A DNA stretch of 64,000 nucleotides. Origin: Dendrolimus kikuchii. Lineage: Eukaryota; Arthropoda; Insecta; Lepidoptera; Lasiocampidae. Every line of letters begins with the position of its first letter. Position 1 is the stretch's first letter. The DNA lies in assembly GCA_019925095.2 (NCBI GenBank), contig CM034395.1:14554213-14618212 (forward strand), read 5' to 3'. Under the pieces are notes generated by a model. The model worked only from the letters and a program-made list of their open reading frames with translations, was not told the origin of the DNA and ran no database searches. Positions 30,140 to 41,360 of this stretch are shown here, in pieces. Position numbers and translations under genes: made by a program.

Positions 30140-33040
30140 TAGCGTGTGTAGCGCCGTGTCGGGCGCGCCGCACTGGCGGCAGTCCGGGAAGGCAAGCAGC
30201 CCACAATGCGATACAGATACTTATTGAAACATCCGTGTCCGGTAAGTATCTGCGTCGTTCTGAAGGTCAGGGTGCCGCTTGTGCGGTTGACCCATTCCGT
30301 CAGCTGTGGCCGGATTGCATCCACCGTGTAGCCGCCATAGGCCGCAGGGTTGTCGAGCTCTTGAGACCAGACGGCGATCATGGAGGCGGTTTCCCGCTCT
30401 GATCGCCTCGATTTCGACCTGACAGAAGGTCAGGCCTCTAGCTAGGGCATCCTGCCGGGTGCGACGCACCCCTGCCAGGACGTTCGCCTGGAGATGCCAG
30501 GGCGGATCACCTGCCAGGAGGGTGGCCGCCGTCCGCGACACTGTGCGATACCCCCGTATGGTCCTCACGGCCAGAACCTGCTGCGCCCGGTGCAGCAGGG
30601 TTCTGTTGTGGCGGTGAAGTGCAGTGGACCAGACGGGTGCACCGTACAGCGCCATACTCCTCAGGATGCCAGAGTAAAGTTTCCGCGTCGCACCTCCCGG
30701 GCCCCCCACGTTGGGAAGCAGCCTTGAGAGTGCGCCCGCGGATTTGACGAGTTTGGGAACTAACTGCTCAAAGTGCGCTTTGAACAGCCATTTCCCATCG
30801 AGAACTAGCCCCAGATATTTTATCTGGGGCCCGCCCTACTCTAATGGCTACCCCTTGGACCGAAACGTTCAAGTCCGCGGGGGGATTGCGAAATTTTCTA
30901 TGGAACATGACGGCCTCCGTTTTCGCGGGGGAGACCCTCAAGCCCAGCCTAGCTATTCGATCTACGACAATCGCCAACCCGGCGTTGGCGACGTCCACGG
31001 ATTCCGCAAATGACGCAGCGCGTGCCGTGAGTAGGGTGTCGTCCGCAAAGCAGATCAGCCCTACCCCGGGCAGGACCGGAACCCGAAGGATCCAGTCATA
31101 ACCTACGTTCCAAAGAATCGGCCCAAGGACCGACCCCTGTGGAACGGCGCACGCGACGCGTCGCCGACCTAACACGGGATTGCCGGACTCACCGCCCTTC
31201 CAAAGGATATGTCGATCCTGCAGGTACGCGCCCAACAGCCTCGTGAGGTACGAGGGGACTCCATGCCCGCGGAGCCCCTCTCTGATCGTCTCATGAGGGA
31301 GGCTGTTAAAGGCGTTCGCTATGTCTAGCGACACCGCAAGAACGACATCCTTCGCTTGGACGGCTTCGTCCGTCAACGTTCGCAGTGTCTCGAAGGCGTC
31401 CATCGTGGAGCGCCTCCGCCGAAACCCGAACTGCGTTTCTGAAAGCCCCGGCTCCACAACGTCGAGATGCTTCACGAGTCGCTCCGCCAAGATCTTTTCG
31501 AAGACCTTAGCGACCTCGTTCAGCAGCACTATGGGCCTGAAGGCGGACGGATCGTTGGGAGGCCGACCTCCCTTGGGAATCAGGCACAAACGACCCTCCT
31601 TCCATTGCGACGGGAACCGACCTGCACGAATACAGGCTTCGAACAGTTCCCGCAGCTGGCCGCGTAGATGTTTAGCGGCCAGGAAGAGGAGTCGACCTGG
31701 AACCCCGTCGGGTCCCGGTGCCGTTTTCCTGCCCCGGAGCCGGTCCAGGGCAACATCTAGTTCCCCCTCGGAGATGGAGTGAGGCTCCTCGTCCGTGGGG
31801 GTGTCGGGAACGGGTGGACCCATACTGGGGGGAGGGAAGTTTCCCGGATCCGGGAAGAGCCCATCGATAACCGACCGGAGCACCTAGGGTTCGAGCGTTT
31901 CCGTGACCGTGGATGTGCAAGGCCGCAACGTGTTGCGAGCCCCATAGTACGGACGCCCCCAAGGGTCCCGATCGAGCATCTCGAGGAGCTCGGCCCGAGC
32001 CCGGGCTTTCGCTTGCAATATTGCAATCGAAAGGGTCTTTCTGTCCTGCCTAAACTCGCCCACGAGTCCATTTTCCGCGACGTAGTCCGGAGGACGGCGC
32101 GCCCTGCAGCGTTTGAGTCTGTGGCTGATGATGCGAACTGCCTTTCGCATCTCGCCCAGCTCCTCGGTCCACCAGTGGACCTGCTTGCACGGAGGCTGCC
32201 GCTTGGAGACGCGAGGCATCGCCGCGTCGCAAACCCTCGTCAGGGTCTTGCGCATGTGCTCTGACTGCGACTCCAGGTTCGCGAATTCGGCTGGGTAGGC
32301 CCAGGTTTCCGTGAGTGCCCACTCCTCGGCCTGCTCCGGATCGAGCTTGGTAAGGGCCCAACGCGGGAGGAGAGGGGGGCGATGAATAGGGCTCGGACCG
32401 GAGGAGGGGGTAAGTTCAAATCTGATGTACCGATGATCAGAGAGCGACTCCACCTCCTCCAGCACCCTCCATCCGACAACTCTGCGGGCGGCCGCATGAG
32501 TGGCGAATAACAGGTCGATGACCGATCCACCCCGCGCGTGCGCGCAGGTCTGGACCGATCCCTGGTTCAATATGGTCAGGCCGGATTGAAGCGCCCATTC
32601 CTCAACCGTCCGGCCCCTAAGTTCCGTGAACGCATTTCCCCAGGAACAGTGCTTTGTGTTAAAGTCGCCCATCACGAAAATCGTTTTAGGCGACTGTCTG
32701 CCTATGGCAGCCCTGATGGCGTCCAAGTGAAGCTCGAACTCCGCCAGGGGGCGGTTGCGCGAAAAGTAAACGCCTATGACGACCATACTCCCGCTCTCCG
32801 CCACCGCATAGCCCTTTCCTCTTTCGAGACATGTAAGCGGTGTGCCAGATCCGGCTCTGGCCACCACCGCTAGCACGTCGTCGAGGTCGCCCACCCAATT
32901 GCTGCAAGGCGGCACGTAATAAGGTTCGCTTATTACGGCCAAGTTCGCTTGCCACTCCGCCATCGCCTGCAGGCACATTTCCTGAGCGGTGGGGGAGTGG
33001 TTTACGTTCGCCTGAAATAGTGCTGTTACGGGCGTACTAG
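30140..33040 (-). pseudogene. R1-clade ORF2, copy 3 (broken)
   Basis: Endonuclease and RT are recognisable in three pieces (32978-31884, 31883-30768, 30709-30221). Lesions: an in-frame amber codon at 31884-31886 where copy 2 has Glu (TETLEP then stop), a 4-nt insertion near 30833 after VAIRVG, and a further shift near 30380. The catalytic FADD block is retained. Cannot make full-length protein. Confidence 0.85.
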
Positions 33041-33775
33041 GTATTGGAGGTGTCCATTGGGAGTACGCCTCCCGATGTACCCGTACGTTGTTTCGTCCTC
33101 GGATGCACGAATTTGCCCTTCACGTAGGGAGGCTGGCAGAACGTCGCTGACGTGGGATAGGCAGCGTTGAGTCCCCCCGCCGCGCACGCCGCGCAGTGGG
33201 GGTTCCGAGTTGTGCAGTCCGGCATCTTGTGTCCCCTCTTACCGCAGCGGAGACACAAGTTAGTCCGGTTCGGGCACGTGTCCGGACAGGTCTGGGCGCC
33301 ATGGCCGACATTGTAACACCGTTAACAACGTATCGGTCTGGCCTCCAGTGCCTCCACCCTCGCCGAGGTGAAGCCTACCACGAGGTAGCCCAGCTCGACG
33401 ATGGCTTTGGCAGCAGCGACGGGGCACATCACGTACGATGCGCCCAAACCTCCCAAACCTCTCGGATCCCGGCTGGAACTCAAGGAGACGCGCGTCCCTG
33501 ACGGTCCGCACCACCTTCAGCCCCTCGCGGAGGGCCATGGCCGCGATGTCGACCACTGTCGAGGCCTTTGCGAAGACCTCGCGATAACCGACACCCTTCG
33601 CGGCCGCTGCCGGCAGCAGTTTAACGATAACTGCGGCCGACTTCGGCTCGCGGAATACGACCGCAGGCTTCGCAGCCTGTTTCCGCTGTTGCTGCCTCCG
33701 CCCCGTCGGCAGGGGAGCAGCTTGTGCCTGGGGGCGGGAGGGGGCCCGTTGGCCCTCGCCCCTTACCCTTTTTAA
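33037..33775 (-). pseudogene. R1-clade ORF1 C-terminal fragment, copy 3
   Basis: The 5' part is lost. The remaining frame shows AKASTVVDIAAMALREGLK, then a deletion of the middle domain near 33460 (QPGSERFGRFGRIV) and a frameshift before the zinc knuckles (CLRCGKRGHKMPDC at 33258-33200). Confidence 0.8.
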
Positions 33776-34102
33776 AATGTTAAGCAATTTTAGTAATAAC
33801 GATTGGGCAATATGATTGAATGTCAGGTATTTTTATTTGGTTTTAAAAATGGCAACACTATTCTGGCTTAAAGACCTAGTTGCCAACTTGCCATCCAATA
33901 AACATATAAATTATAAATTGTAGTTTGTGTTCATGTTGCCATAATAGTTTGTGGTTATACGTCAATTGTTTTTAGACTGTTTTGATCACAGAGTACGTTT
34001 ATATATTGGAAAGATTCTTTTACCGTTGACTGGCTTTGTTTTGGGCCTCGATTGGATTGCGAACTTGAACTTTGGTTTTCGCATTGGACTAAGGACTTGA
34101 TA
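33776..34102. other. Presumed 5' region of the Merlin element
   Basis: AT-rich; contains 'aaaaatggcaacactattct'. Terminal inverted repeats of the Merlin element could not be delimited by eye. Confidence 0.35.
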
Positions 34103-34754
34103 ATGAGTGCTTACGACGAACCCGTACTAATGGGGTTGTCTTCTGATGCGCCACATTTCCTGCCTAATCCACCTAACGATTTCTATGATGACGACGTATA
34201 TATGGAACGAGGCCTATACGTCAGTGAAATTTTAGATATGTGGAATTTAAATGACATTATTCGCGAACTTGGCACTAATGACCAATGCGTTGAATTTAGT
34301 GTGCAGGAAGGGCTGGTCCTAAAAGAGAAAAGATGCTCCAAACATCGCACTCTAATGAAAATTTCATTCGCAGGAGGCTGTAAATCTTTTGGCATGTTTA
34401 TATGTTCAAAGGGTACATGTAGAAATGAATCTGGAGGTAGTGGTAGAAAAATGCCACGCAGAAAAGGAACCTTTTTTGAAAATATTACGCTTGATTTAGT
34501 TCATGTGTATTACTTAATCTATGCATATTCTCGTGGGTGGACATATGGTTTTACCATTCATGAAGACCCATACAAAAATAAAAAACTACAATGTTTGAGC
34601 TCTAATACCATATCGGATTGGTACTCTTACTTTAGAGAGTTGCTTGTAATATACTATATTGACAAACAGTTTCAATTCACTGGTAAAATTGGAGGACCAG
34701 GGAAAATTGTACAAATAGATGAAAGTAAGTTTGGGAAACGGAAACACAACATAG
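34103..34754 (+). CDS. Merlin (IS1016/ISXO2-like) transposase, exon 1
   Basis: ATG at 34103 (MSAYDEPVLMGL). The N-terminal half holds a Cys/His zinc-ribbon-like stretch (KRCSKH, ICSKGTC) and a helical region. The DDE core opens with KIGGPGKIVQIDESKFGKRK, whose Asp and the following Glu-Ser-Lys match the first catalytic block of ISXO2-like transposases. The exon ends CACAACATAG with donor GTAAAT at 34755. Spliced to 34839 it reads HNI-G-LHVEGYW without a break. The total product is 367 residues, about normal for Merlin transposases. Confidence 0.85.
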
Positions 34755-34838
34755 GTAAATATAATCAAGATCGTGCTTACAATTCACCTTTCGTTTTGTA
34801 AATTTTGTTGTCTTACAGTATAATTCTAATTATTTTAG

Positions 34839-35290
34839 GACTTCACGTTGAAGGATACTGGTTGCTGGGACTAATTGAAATTGGGTCTAAAGATCTTCGT
34901 CTAGAAGTCTGTTCAGAAAATATAAGTTCTACAGAGGTGTTAATACCACTCATTGAAAAACATGTTGAGGTGGGAACGACTATATATACTGACTGTTGGC
35001 AGGCATATGATTGCTTGCCAAACTATGGGTATAACCATAAAAAAATTAATCAGTCAGACCCTGATAAACCATTTGAGGCAGAAGTTGGGACTAAAACACA
35101 AAGAAAAGGGTCTCAATGGAGAGTCGTCAAGGAATTCTGTTATTCAAAAGGTTATAAATCAAGTATTCATACAGAGAATTTACCTGATTTTGCTATTGAT
35201 TATGTATGGAGGCGTAATTTAATTAAGTTTAAAAGAGATGGCTTTTTAGATTTAATGGCCGCCATTAAACACACACATAAAATTAATTAA
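34839..35290 (+). CDS. Merlin transposase, exon 2
   Basis: Acceptor 'aattattttag' ends at 34838 (84-nt intron). It reads LHVEGYWLLGLIEIG, GTTIYTDCWQAYDCL (second catalytic Asp), GYNHKKINQSDPD, then TKTQRKGSQWRVVKEF. In Merlin/IS1595 proteins this last block normally reads T.T.IE..W...K and supplies the third acidic residue. Here the expected Ile-Glu is Lys-Gly, so catalysis is probably lost although the frame is open to TAA at 35290. The C-terminus (IDYVWRRN) is intact. Confidence 0.85.
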
Positions 35291-36072
35291 ATTGTGTGTT
35301 CTTACATGTTACATGTTTTATTTATTGGTTCCTGTATCTTATAACAGTTTATTTGACTTATGAACTGTTACCATTTGACATGAGCTACATACATACAAGT
35401 AATGTACAAATAAGATGGATTCTTTTGTCAAGTGGGTTAAGCCTTTGCTGGCTGGCCTCACTGAAATGTGGACACTCCTGATTAGATACCTGGTGTGTTT
35501 CCATTATTTACTATGGTTCGACTATCAGTCCCACAATGGTCCATTATACTTGTATTACCCATACTTAGTAAACAAGCATATAATTTAGGCATATACCATT
35601 GAGATATAATATATGATCTAAGGAATATACAATGTCTGTTTGCCGATTTATAAACAAATTTACTAATGGTAAGACAGGTGAATGAATAGTAAGATTAGGA
35701 ACTTACCATATTAAGGGATCCCATTCTTAATCTTTCCATTAGAACAGATTACAGATCTGAGTTAGGTATTTCATATGGGTTAGTATTGTTTTATAACCAC
35801 CTCAAATCCCTTTTATATGTCAAAAACTATATTTTTGAAGGATACTACTACTTTTACCTTATTTTTATTTCATATAAACTCTTCAATATAAGTAGATTTG
35901 CGTCAAAATTAGTAAAAAAAATAAGTGAGGTTATAATTTTATAAAAATATTAATATACATTTGTTAGAGATGAGGATGTGTGTCATATTAACCACTCTCG
36001 GCCATCCTTCTATATAATACCATATTATATAACACAACAGTATATTTATTGAAAAATTAAGTGAGGTTATGT

Positions 36073-36131
<59 letters not shown>

Positions 36132-36630
36132 CTCAAAAACTACATTTTCTAGACATAGGGGTTGCAGGAGGTGTAATTTCTTCTATTATATTAATGTACT
36201 CTATGGGGTAACTACTCCTCGCTTCCAACCCCATTGTTTAATGTTCCCCCTCCCCTACTCAATGTTCAAATTCAAATAGGTACCAGATATTCACAGTTCA
36301 ATAAAACTTTTTTATAAAAAAAATGTTTGGAACATAGTAAATGAGAACACATAATTATACCTAAAGTATAGCTATAGCTGAAGAATATTCGGCGGCGGAA
36401 AGTTTGTGGGCAAGGATATAGACCCACTAAAAATAATTTACTAATTAAAATTAAGTAAAACTGCAATTGATTCTTGAAAAAGCAAAAATTTTGAAACCAA
36501 TGACAATGTAAAGGCCTATTTTTTATTAATATTTTAAGAATATTGGCTGTTTTTTCGCCTATGATATTGGGCTCATCCACCAGCTCTTTGATTTCAGATT
36601 ATTTTCGGATGCATCAGTTGCCATCACTTC
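35291..36630. other. AT-rich DNA with (TA)n and repeat scraps
   Basis: No gene. A block at 35366-35400 (ctgttaccatttgacatgag) resembles the inverted ends of the MITE at 47708-48176. (TA)n at 36079-36127. C-rich patch at 36225-36260. Confidence 0.5.
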
Positions 36631-36637
36631 CCAGTGT

Positions 36638-36776
36638 CGGACCCAGGGTCTTTCTTAGGACCTTTCTTTCAGCCAACAACAGCTTGTCCAGATGTGAGGC
36701 TTCGTCTCTAACACTTAAGAAGGAAAACAAGCTGTTGTTGGCTGAAAGAAAGGTCCTAAGAATGATCCTGGGTCCG
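36638..36776. repeat. 50-bp inverted repeat (fold-back) at a LINE 3' fragment
   Basis: Arms 36638-36687 and 36727-36776 are complementary at 48 of 50 positions with a 39-nt loop. The right arm is the natural LINE sequence (KLLLAERKVL frame) that continues downstream; the left arm is its inverted copy. Confidence 0.9.
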
Positions 36777-37061
36777 ATACGGGGAAATGATAGCAAACGA
36801 GACCAAGGCATATCGCTTGCGCTGGCTTGGCCACATACATAGAATGGGGGAGGATCACACGGTAAAAAGAGCCTATCTGGGCAGACTAACAGACGGCGAC
36901 CAGTTGGTCGGCCCAGATATCGCTGTAGTGAAGTAGTGGAGGCTGATCTGAGCGAGTTTCAAGTCTATGACTGGCAGGAGACAGCGCTGAACAGAAAGGA
37001 GTGGTCTATTCTTGTTTCGAAGGCCAGGACTCGTTTTGGGTCGCTGAGCCGCTACAGTTAG
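36724..37061 (+). pseudogene. LINE (RTE-like) C-terminal ORF fragment
   Basis: Frames give AYRLRWLGHIHRMGEDHTVK, then, after a one-base shift, RRPVGRPRYRCSEVVEADLS and WQETALNRKEWSILVSKART...FGSLSRYS stop. This is the typical end of RTE-like LINE proteins (RWLGH..RM, GRP..RW, W...L..A). RT domain absent. Confidence 0.65.
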
Positions 37062-37571
37062 TTAGAAGTTTTAATGGTAGTACATTCATATTGAGGCACT
37101 AGAGTGTTTTTAATCGAGTTGGTCATCGTCTATGCCTTGATGTGGCAAAGCCGGTATGGGGTCGCGAGTCTGGACTCTACCCTGGTCCAATCTCGCGGGG
37201 AGCAACTACCCCCCGGTGACGGGGTACGGGAGCCGCCAGACACATAGGGAGTGTGTCGGCGGCTCGCGTCGGCCAATCAGCGGCTTTTGGTGGCCATCAC
37301 GGGCTTCGCGTTGGCACCGTCAGCGGCATGGTTGGCCAGTCTCTGGCATCCGATGGCCATCTCGGGCTTTAAAGGGCCATCTGTGGCGTCTAGTGGCCTA
37401 TCTGCGGCATAGGAGATACCGTTAAACTCCTTAACTTTGCCTCACGTCCAATGTTTGCCGATATTGAAAAACAAGCGATATCTTTTTTATTTTATAAGTG
37501 GAAATATAACTTTTAATAGTTTTTAGACTTATTATATGGCAACACAAAATAAGTGTCATTATGTTGGCAAA
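37062..37571. other. GC-rich 3' region then AT-rich flank
   Basis: 37150-37430 is unusually GC-rich with loosely repeated 'tggccatc..gggct' phrases, probably the untranslated tail of the preceding LINE or a different element. No supported gene. Confidence 0.4.
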
Positions 37572-37890
37572 AGCCATGGACCTCTATTCCCGGACGGCAT
37601 CCGTGCGAAGCAGTCGCAAATGCCCGTGCTCTTTGCGGAAAACTGCAATTTTTTACGCTTTTTCGCTCTCAAAAAGCGACAAATTGCGACAACAGTTGTG
37701 TAGTGATAGTGTACAGTGTTATTTAGTTTGATTCCGGCGCGAATCAGTTGTTTTTCGACTGGGGTGAGTTGTTAAGCTCTATTCGCTTGTTTATTTCGGC
37801 GCGTTAAGCGCATTACGCAATAACGGTCGTTTGTGTCGATAGTTATTCACACGCGTCGACTGGTCTCGGCAAAGGAACGGGCCTCCAGTA

Positions 37891-40095
37891 ATGGATGGCC
37901 CAGGCCCCCAGAAGGCCCCGAGGCCTTCGAGTGTCCCGCGAAAGCGGGACCACGCGAAGGCCAAGGATGGCTGGTTAATGCCTGAGATCGGGGAGACGCG
38001 GGTGAAAAAGGCGTCTTCTTCATCGGCCCGTCGCAGCAGGTCGGTTGCCGGGCCGCGTCACGGGCATGCGGATAGTGCCGTTTTCACGGCTGCCGATATG
38101 CCCGGCTCGGTAGGGGATGCGTCGGCGGTGGTAGACCTCACCGCCGCCACGCATGAGGATAGGTGCGGCGCGATGGGACCGCCTCCGGTTCCCATGGCGC
38201 CTAGGGCCCCATCCGGGTGTGCCGCGCGCAGGAGCGCAGCACACCCGGAGATAGATAGGAACGTACTGCTTGCAGCGAACTCGGCCGTTTGCCTGGCCGT
38301 GAGCGCTGCAAGCACCATAGTTCAATATGCCTACATGGCGCCACCCACCTCTGCGCGAGCCTCACTCGTGCAAGGGAGCGGCGCCTACGTAGAGCATGAT
38401 CACATCCCACCGTCCGGCAGCGTCCCAGACTCGCTGGAGCACGCGCTCTACGGTGCGATTCGCGATCATAGTTATTCCCGCCCTGAAGCGCCTGCCTGTA
38501 GTCCGGTATACACGGCGGCCGGTTCAGCGACGGCAGGGGATGGGTGCCCTACGACGACGGTGTCGTATAGCGCACGGGCTTCACCTGTGCCTACGACATC
38601 GACTTGCAACCTTTCGGGCTGCAACGTCGAGAGCAGCCGTCCCACGACACCGGTTGTCGCGCGAGCCTCACTCGCGCCCTCGGCCGGGGTCGTGAATAGG
38701 GACCTCGTAGGCGCGGCAGCGGCGACCCCCTCGTCTTCCTTCCCTAATGGGATGGGAGCCGCTGTTGCGATGTCGGCGCCTGCGTCTTCGGCTGCGGCGG
38801 TGTCCACGTCCTCGTCTTCAGCGGCAGCGGCGGCGGGCACGACGACGTCGTCATGTTCGTTCACAGCCTCATCGTCTTCGGCATCGGGTTCGGCGGCGCC
38901 GTCAACGTCTTCAACGGCAACGGTGCCGATTTCGTGTGCCCCGATGCTCGTTCCCGGATCGGGGTCGCGCTTCTGGGACCGGTCCCAGAGCAGCGGCGCC
39001 GATTCGGACGGCATGTCGGGTGCTTCTTCCCCAGCGCGCGCGCGCTCGCCTCTGCGCCTCACGGGGGGCGCACCCGCGGCGACTACTAGCATTCTCGCGG
39101 GTGCGGAGGCCTACTTCCGCACCGAGGGGGGTGAAAAGGGGCGCAAGGCGCGCAAGGCAACCGCCGCCAAAGTGGCCGCGGCTAGCCAGTGCGCCGCCCT
39201 CGTCGGGAATATATCGGCTCTCGGCTCTGGGGAGCTCCGCCTAGCGGCGTGCGCCCAGGTCGCCGAGATAATTCAAATTGCCCAAACGTCGGGCAATTTG
39301 AAGGGGGTTTACGTGCGCCGGCTGAAGGAGGCCGCGTCCAGGGTGTCGGACATCGTCGACACACTGGTCACGCGAAATCCGGAATCCGAGGCCTGGAAGC
39401 TCGGTAACGAGAACGCCAGGCTACGCATGGAGTTAAGCTCGCTGCGGGAGGAAAACCGCTCCTACCGCAGGGAGTTTGAAGACATGCGTAAGGCCCTAAA
39501 GGCCTCCGCTTCGGTTGCGGAGCCGGCGCCTGCTGTAATGGCGGCGCCGACCCCCGTACCCGTCAAGCGAAAGGCCCAAGCCGCCACGGCGGAGGCGGCG
39601 GCGGTACCGGAACCGCCCGCCGCACCCGCTGCGGTTAAAAAATCGCGTCCGGCCCGTGCTGCGGTAGCAGGGCCGACACCGGCTCCCGTCGTCGGGACGG
39701 AGCGAGCTCCGGCGGCCGCCAACGGGGTGGCGCCGACACCCGCTCCAACGGGGCCCGGCGGCATCGATCACGACGCGTTTGTGCGGGCCGTGATCGACGT
39801 TGTCGCCCCCATACTCGATGCCCGGTTCGCCGGAATCGAGGACCGGCTGAATGCCGCGCCGACCCTCCGTCCACCGCTAGCGGCCGACCGAGGCAAGGCG
39901 CCGGCAATCAAACCGGCACCAAAAGTGGCCGTTAGGCCGAAAGCGGCCACGGCTGCCGCCGCCGTCCGGCGGAATGCGGGGGAAGTAAGTACCCCGGTTC
40001 CGATGGAGGTGGTGGCGACCCCGGCTGTCGGGGTGACGGACTCCCCACCGTCACCGCCCCCCCCCCTAAAAAAAAGACGAATAGAGGGGGGGTGA
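37891..40095 (+). CDS. R1-clade ORF1, N-terminal part (copy 2)
   Basis: 734 codons. Same architecture as copy 1: Ala/Ser/Thr-rich disordered N-terminus, coiled coil at about residues 500-540, Ala/Pro-rich segment. It ends differently, passing through the C(10)/A(8)/G(7) block as SPPPPLKKRRIEGG before TGA at 40093. The terminal KKRR would act as a nuclear signal only if this really is the protein end. Relative to copy 1 the block is two bases shorter, so the zinc-knuckle frame lies at -1 here and at +1 there. Confidence 0.8.
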   Translation: MDGPGPQKAPRPSSVPRKRDHAKAKDGWLMPEIGETRVKKASSSSARRSRSVAGPRHGHADSAVFTAADMPGSVGDASAVVDLTAATHEDRCGAMGPPPVPMAPRAPSGCAARRSAAHPEIDRNVLLAANSAVCLAVSAASTIVQYAYMAPPTSARASLVQGSGAYVEHDHIPPSGSVPDSLEHALYGAIRDHSYSRPEAPACSPVYTAAGSATAGDGCPTTTVSYSARASPVPTTSTCNLSGCNVESSRPTTPVVARASLAPSAGVVNRDLVGAAAATPSSSFPNGMGAAVAMSAPASSAAAVSTSSSSAAAAAGTTTSSCSFTASSSSASGSAAPSTSSTATVPISCAPMLVPGSGSRFWDRSQSSGADSDGMSGASSPARARSPLRLTGGAPAATTSILAGAEAYFRTEGGEKGRKARKATAAKVAAASQCAALVGNISALGSGELRLAACAQVAEIIQIAQTSGNLKGVYVRRLKEAASRVSDIVDTLVTRNPESEAWKLGNENARLRMELSSLREENRSYRREFEDMRKALKASASVAEPAPAVMAAPTPVPVKRKAQAATAEAAAVPEPPAAPAAVKKSRPARAAVAGPTPAPVVGTERAPAAANGVAPTPAPTGPGGIDHDAFVRAVIDVVAPILDARFAGIEDRLNAAPTLRPPLAADRGKAPAIKPAPKVAVRPKAATAAAAVRRNAGEVSTPVPMEVVATPAVGVTDSPPSPPPPLKKRRIEGG

Positions 40096-41285
40096 AGTGG
40101 AGGCTGAAAATGCAGCGGAGAGCGGCACGCGATGCCGCCGTTGCATTAACGGCCCCCGCCACGGCACCCGTGCCTGTGGTGTCGGCTCCTAGGCCGGCCC
40201 CTAGGCAACGGACGGCGCCCGCGGCCGCGGCATCGGTCGTCGCGGCGCCCGCCGTCCGCGCTCGCATCGCGCACGTCGCGCCGCCGCCGGCGCCCGTGGC
40301 CCCCGCCCCCGCCCCGGAGGGGGGGGCGTGGACGATGGTCGTCAAGCGGAAAAAGGGTAAGGGGGCGAGGGCCGACGGGCCCCCTCCCCCCACCCAGGCG
40401 CAAGCTGCTCCCCTGCCGTCGGGGCGGGGGCAGCAACAACGGAAACAGGCTGCGAAGCCTGCGGTAGTATTCCGTGAGCCGAAGTCGGCCGCAGTTATCA
40501 TCAAACTGCTGCCGGCAGCGGCCGCGAAGGGTGTTGGTTATCGCGAGGTCTTCGCGAAGGCCTCGACGGTGGTCGACATCGCGGCCATGGGCCTCCGCGA
40601 GGGGCTGAAGGTGGTGCGGACCGTCAGTGACGCGCGCCTTCTCGAGTTCCAGCCGGGACCCGAGAGCGCGGCCAAGGCGGACCGCGTCGCTGAGGCTCTG
40701 CGCGGAGCCCTTGCAGGGATGGCCGAGGTCGTCCGCCCCGTAAAGCGTGGGGAGCTTTACGTCTCTGGGCTGGACGAATCGGTCACGGTCGATGGGCTGC
40801 GTGACGCGATCGCGCGCGCCGGCAGCTGCCGGCGCGACGACGTGCGCACGAAGCACATCGGTGCAGGACCGGGCGGTTTGGGCGCATCGTACGTGATTTG
40901 CCCCGTCGCTGCTGCCAAAGTCATCGTCGAGATGGGCTACCTCGTGGTAGGCTTCACCTCGGCGAGGGTAGAGGCACTGGAAGCCAGACCGATACGTTGT
41001 TACCGGTGTTACAACGTCGGCCATGGCGCCCAGACCTGTCCGGACACGTGCCCGGACCGGACTAACTTGTGTCTCCGCTGCGGTAAGAGCGGACACAAGA
41101 TGCCGGACTGCACGGCCCGGAACCCCCACTGCGCGGAGTGTGCGGCGGGGGGACTCAACGCTGCCCACCCCACGTTGGCGAGGTTCTGCCAGCCTCCCTA
41201 CGTGAAGGGCAAATTCGTCCATCCGAGGACGAAACAACGCACGGGTGTTACGGGAGTACGCGCAATGGACACCTCCAATGCCTAG
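40092..41285 (+). CDS. R1-clade ORF1, C-terminal zinc-knuckle part (copy 2)
   Basis: 397 codons, open back through the homopolymer block (PPKKKTNRGGVKW), overlapping the first part by the GTGA at 40092. Knuckles: CYRCYNVGHGAQTC, CLRCGKSGHKMPDC and CAECAAGG...C. It ends TAG at 41285. Probably the C-terminal half of one ORF1 protein, made either after an ancestral frame correction or by -1 slippage on the homopolymers; sequence alone cannot tell these from an assembly error. Confidence 0.85.
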   Translation: MKWRLKMQRRAARDAAVALTAPATAPVPVVSAPRPAPRQRTAPAAAASVVAAPAVRARIAHVAPPPAPVAPAPAPEGGAWTMVVKRKKGKGARADGPPPPTQAQAAPLPSGRGQQQRKQAAKPAVVFREPKSAAVIIKLLPAAAAKGVGYREVFAKASTVVDIAAMGLREGLKVVRTVSDARLLEFQPGPESAAKADRVAEALRGALAGMAEVVRPVKRGELYVSGLDESVTVDGLRDAIARAGSCRRDDVRTKHIGAGPGGLGASYVICPVAAAKVIVEMGYLVVGFTSARVEALEARPIRCYRCYNVGHGAQTCPDTCPDRTNLCLRCGKSGHKMPDCTARNPHCAECAAGGLNAAHPTLARFCQPPYVKGKFVHPRTKQRTGVTGVRAMDTSNA

Positions 41286-41360
41286 TACGCCCGTAACAAT
41301 ACTAACTATTTCAGGCGAACGTAAACCACTCCCCCACCGCTCAGGATTTGTGCCTGCAGG

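Larger units (their letters stand above)
29470..33775 (-). mobile_element. R1-clade LINE, copy 3 (5'-truncated, degenerate)
   Basis: Same family as copies 1 and 2, opposite orientation. Poly(T) at 29470 marks the 3' end. The 5' end stops inside ORF1 at 33775, at the 'ccctttttaaaatg' junction. No target duplication visible. Unlike copy 2 it retains seven extra ORF2 codons near 30600, and like copy 1 it lacks the 4-bp insertion near the ORF2 start, so it helps infer the ancestral state. Confidence 0.85.

Noticed and set aside
37156..37425. 89-codon GC-rich frame
   Set aside because: Loose internal repetition, no motif, and position right after a LINE C-terminus suggest untranslated element sequence.
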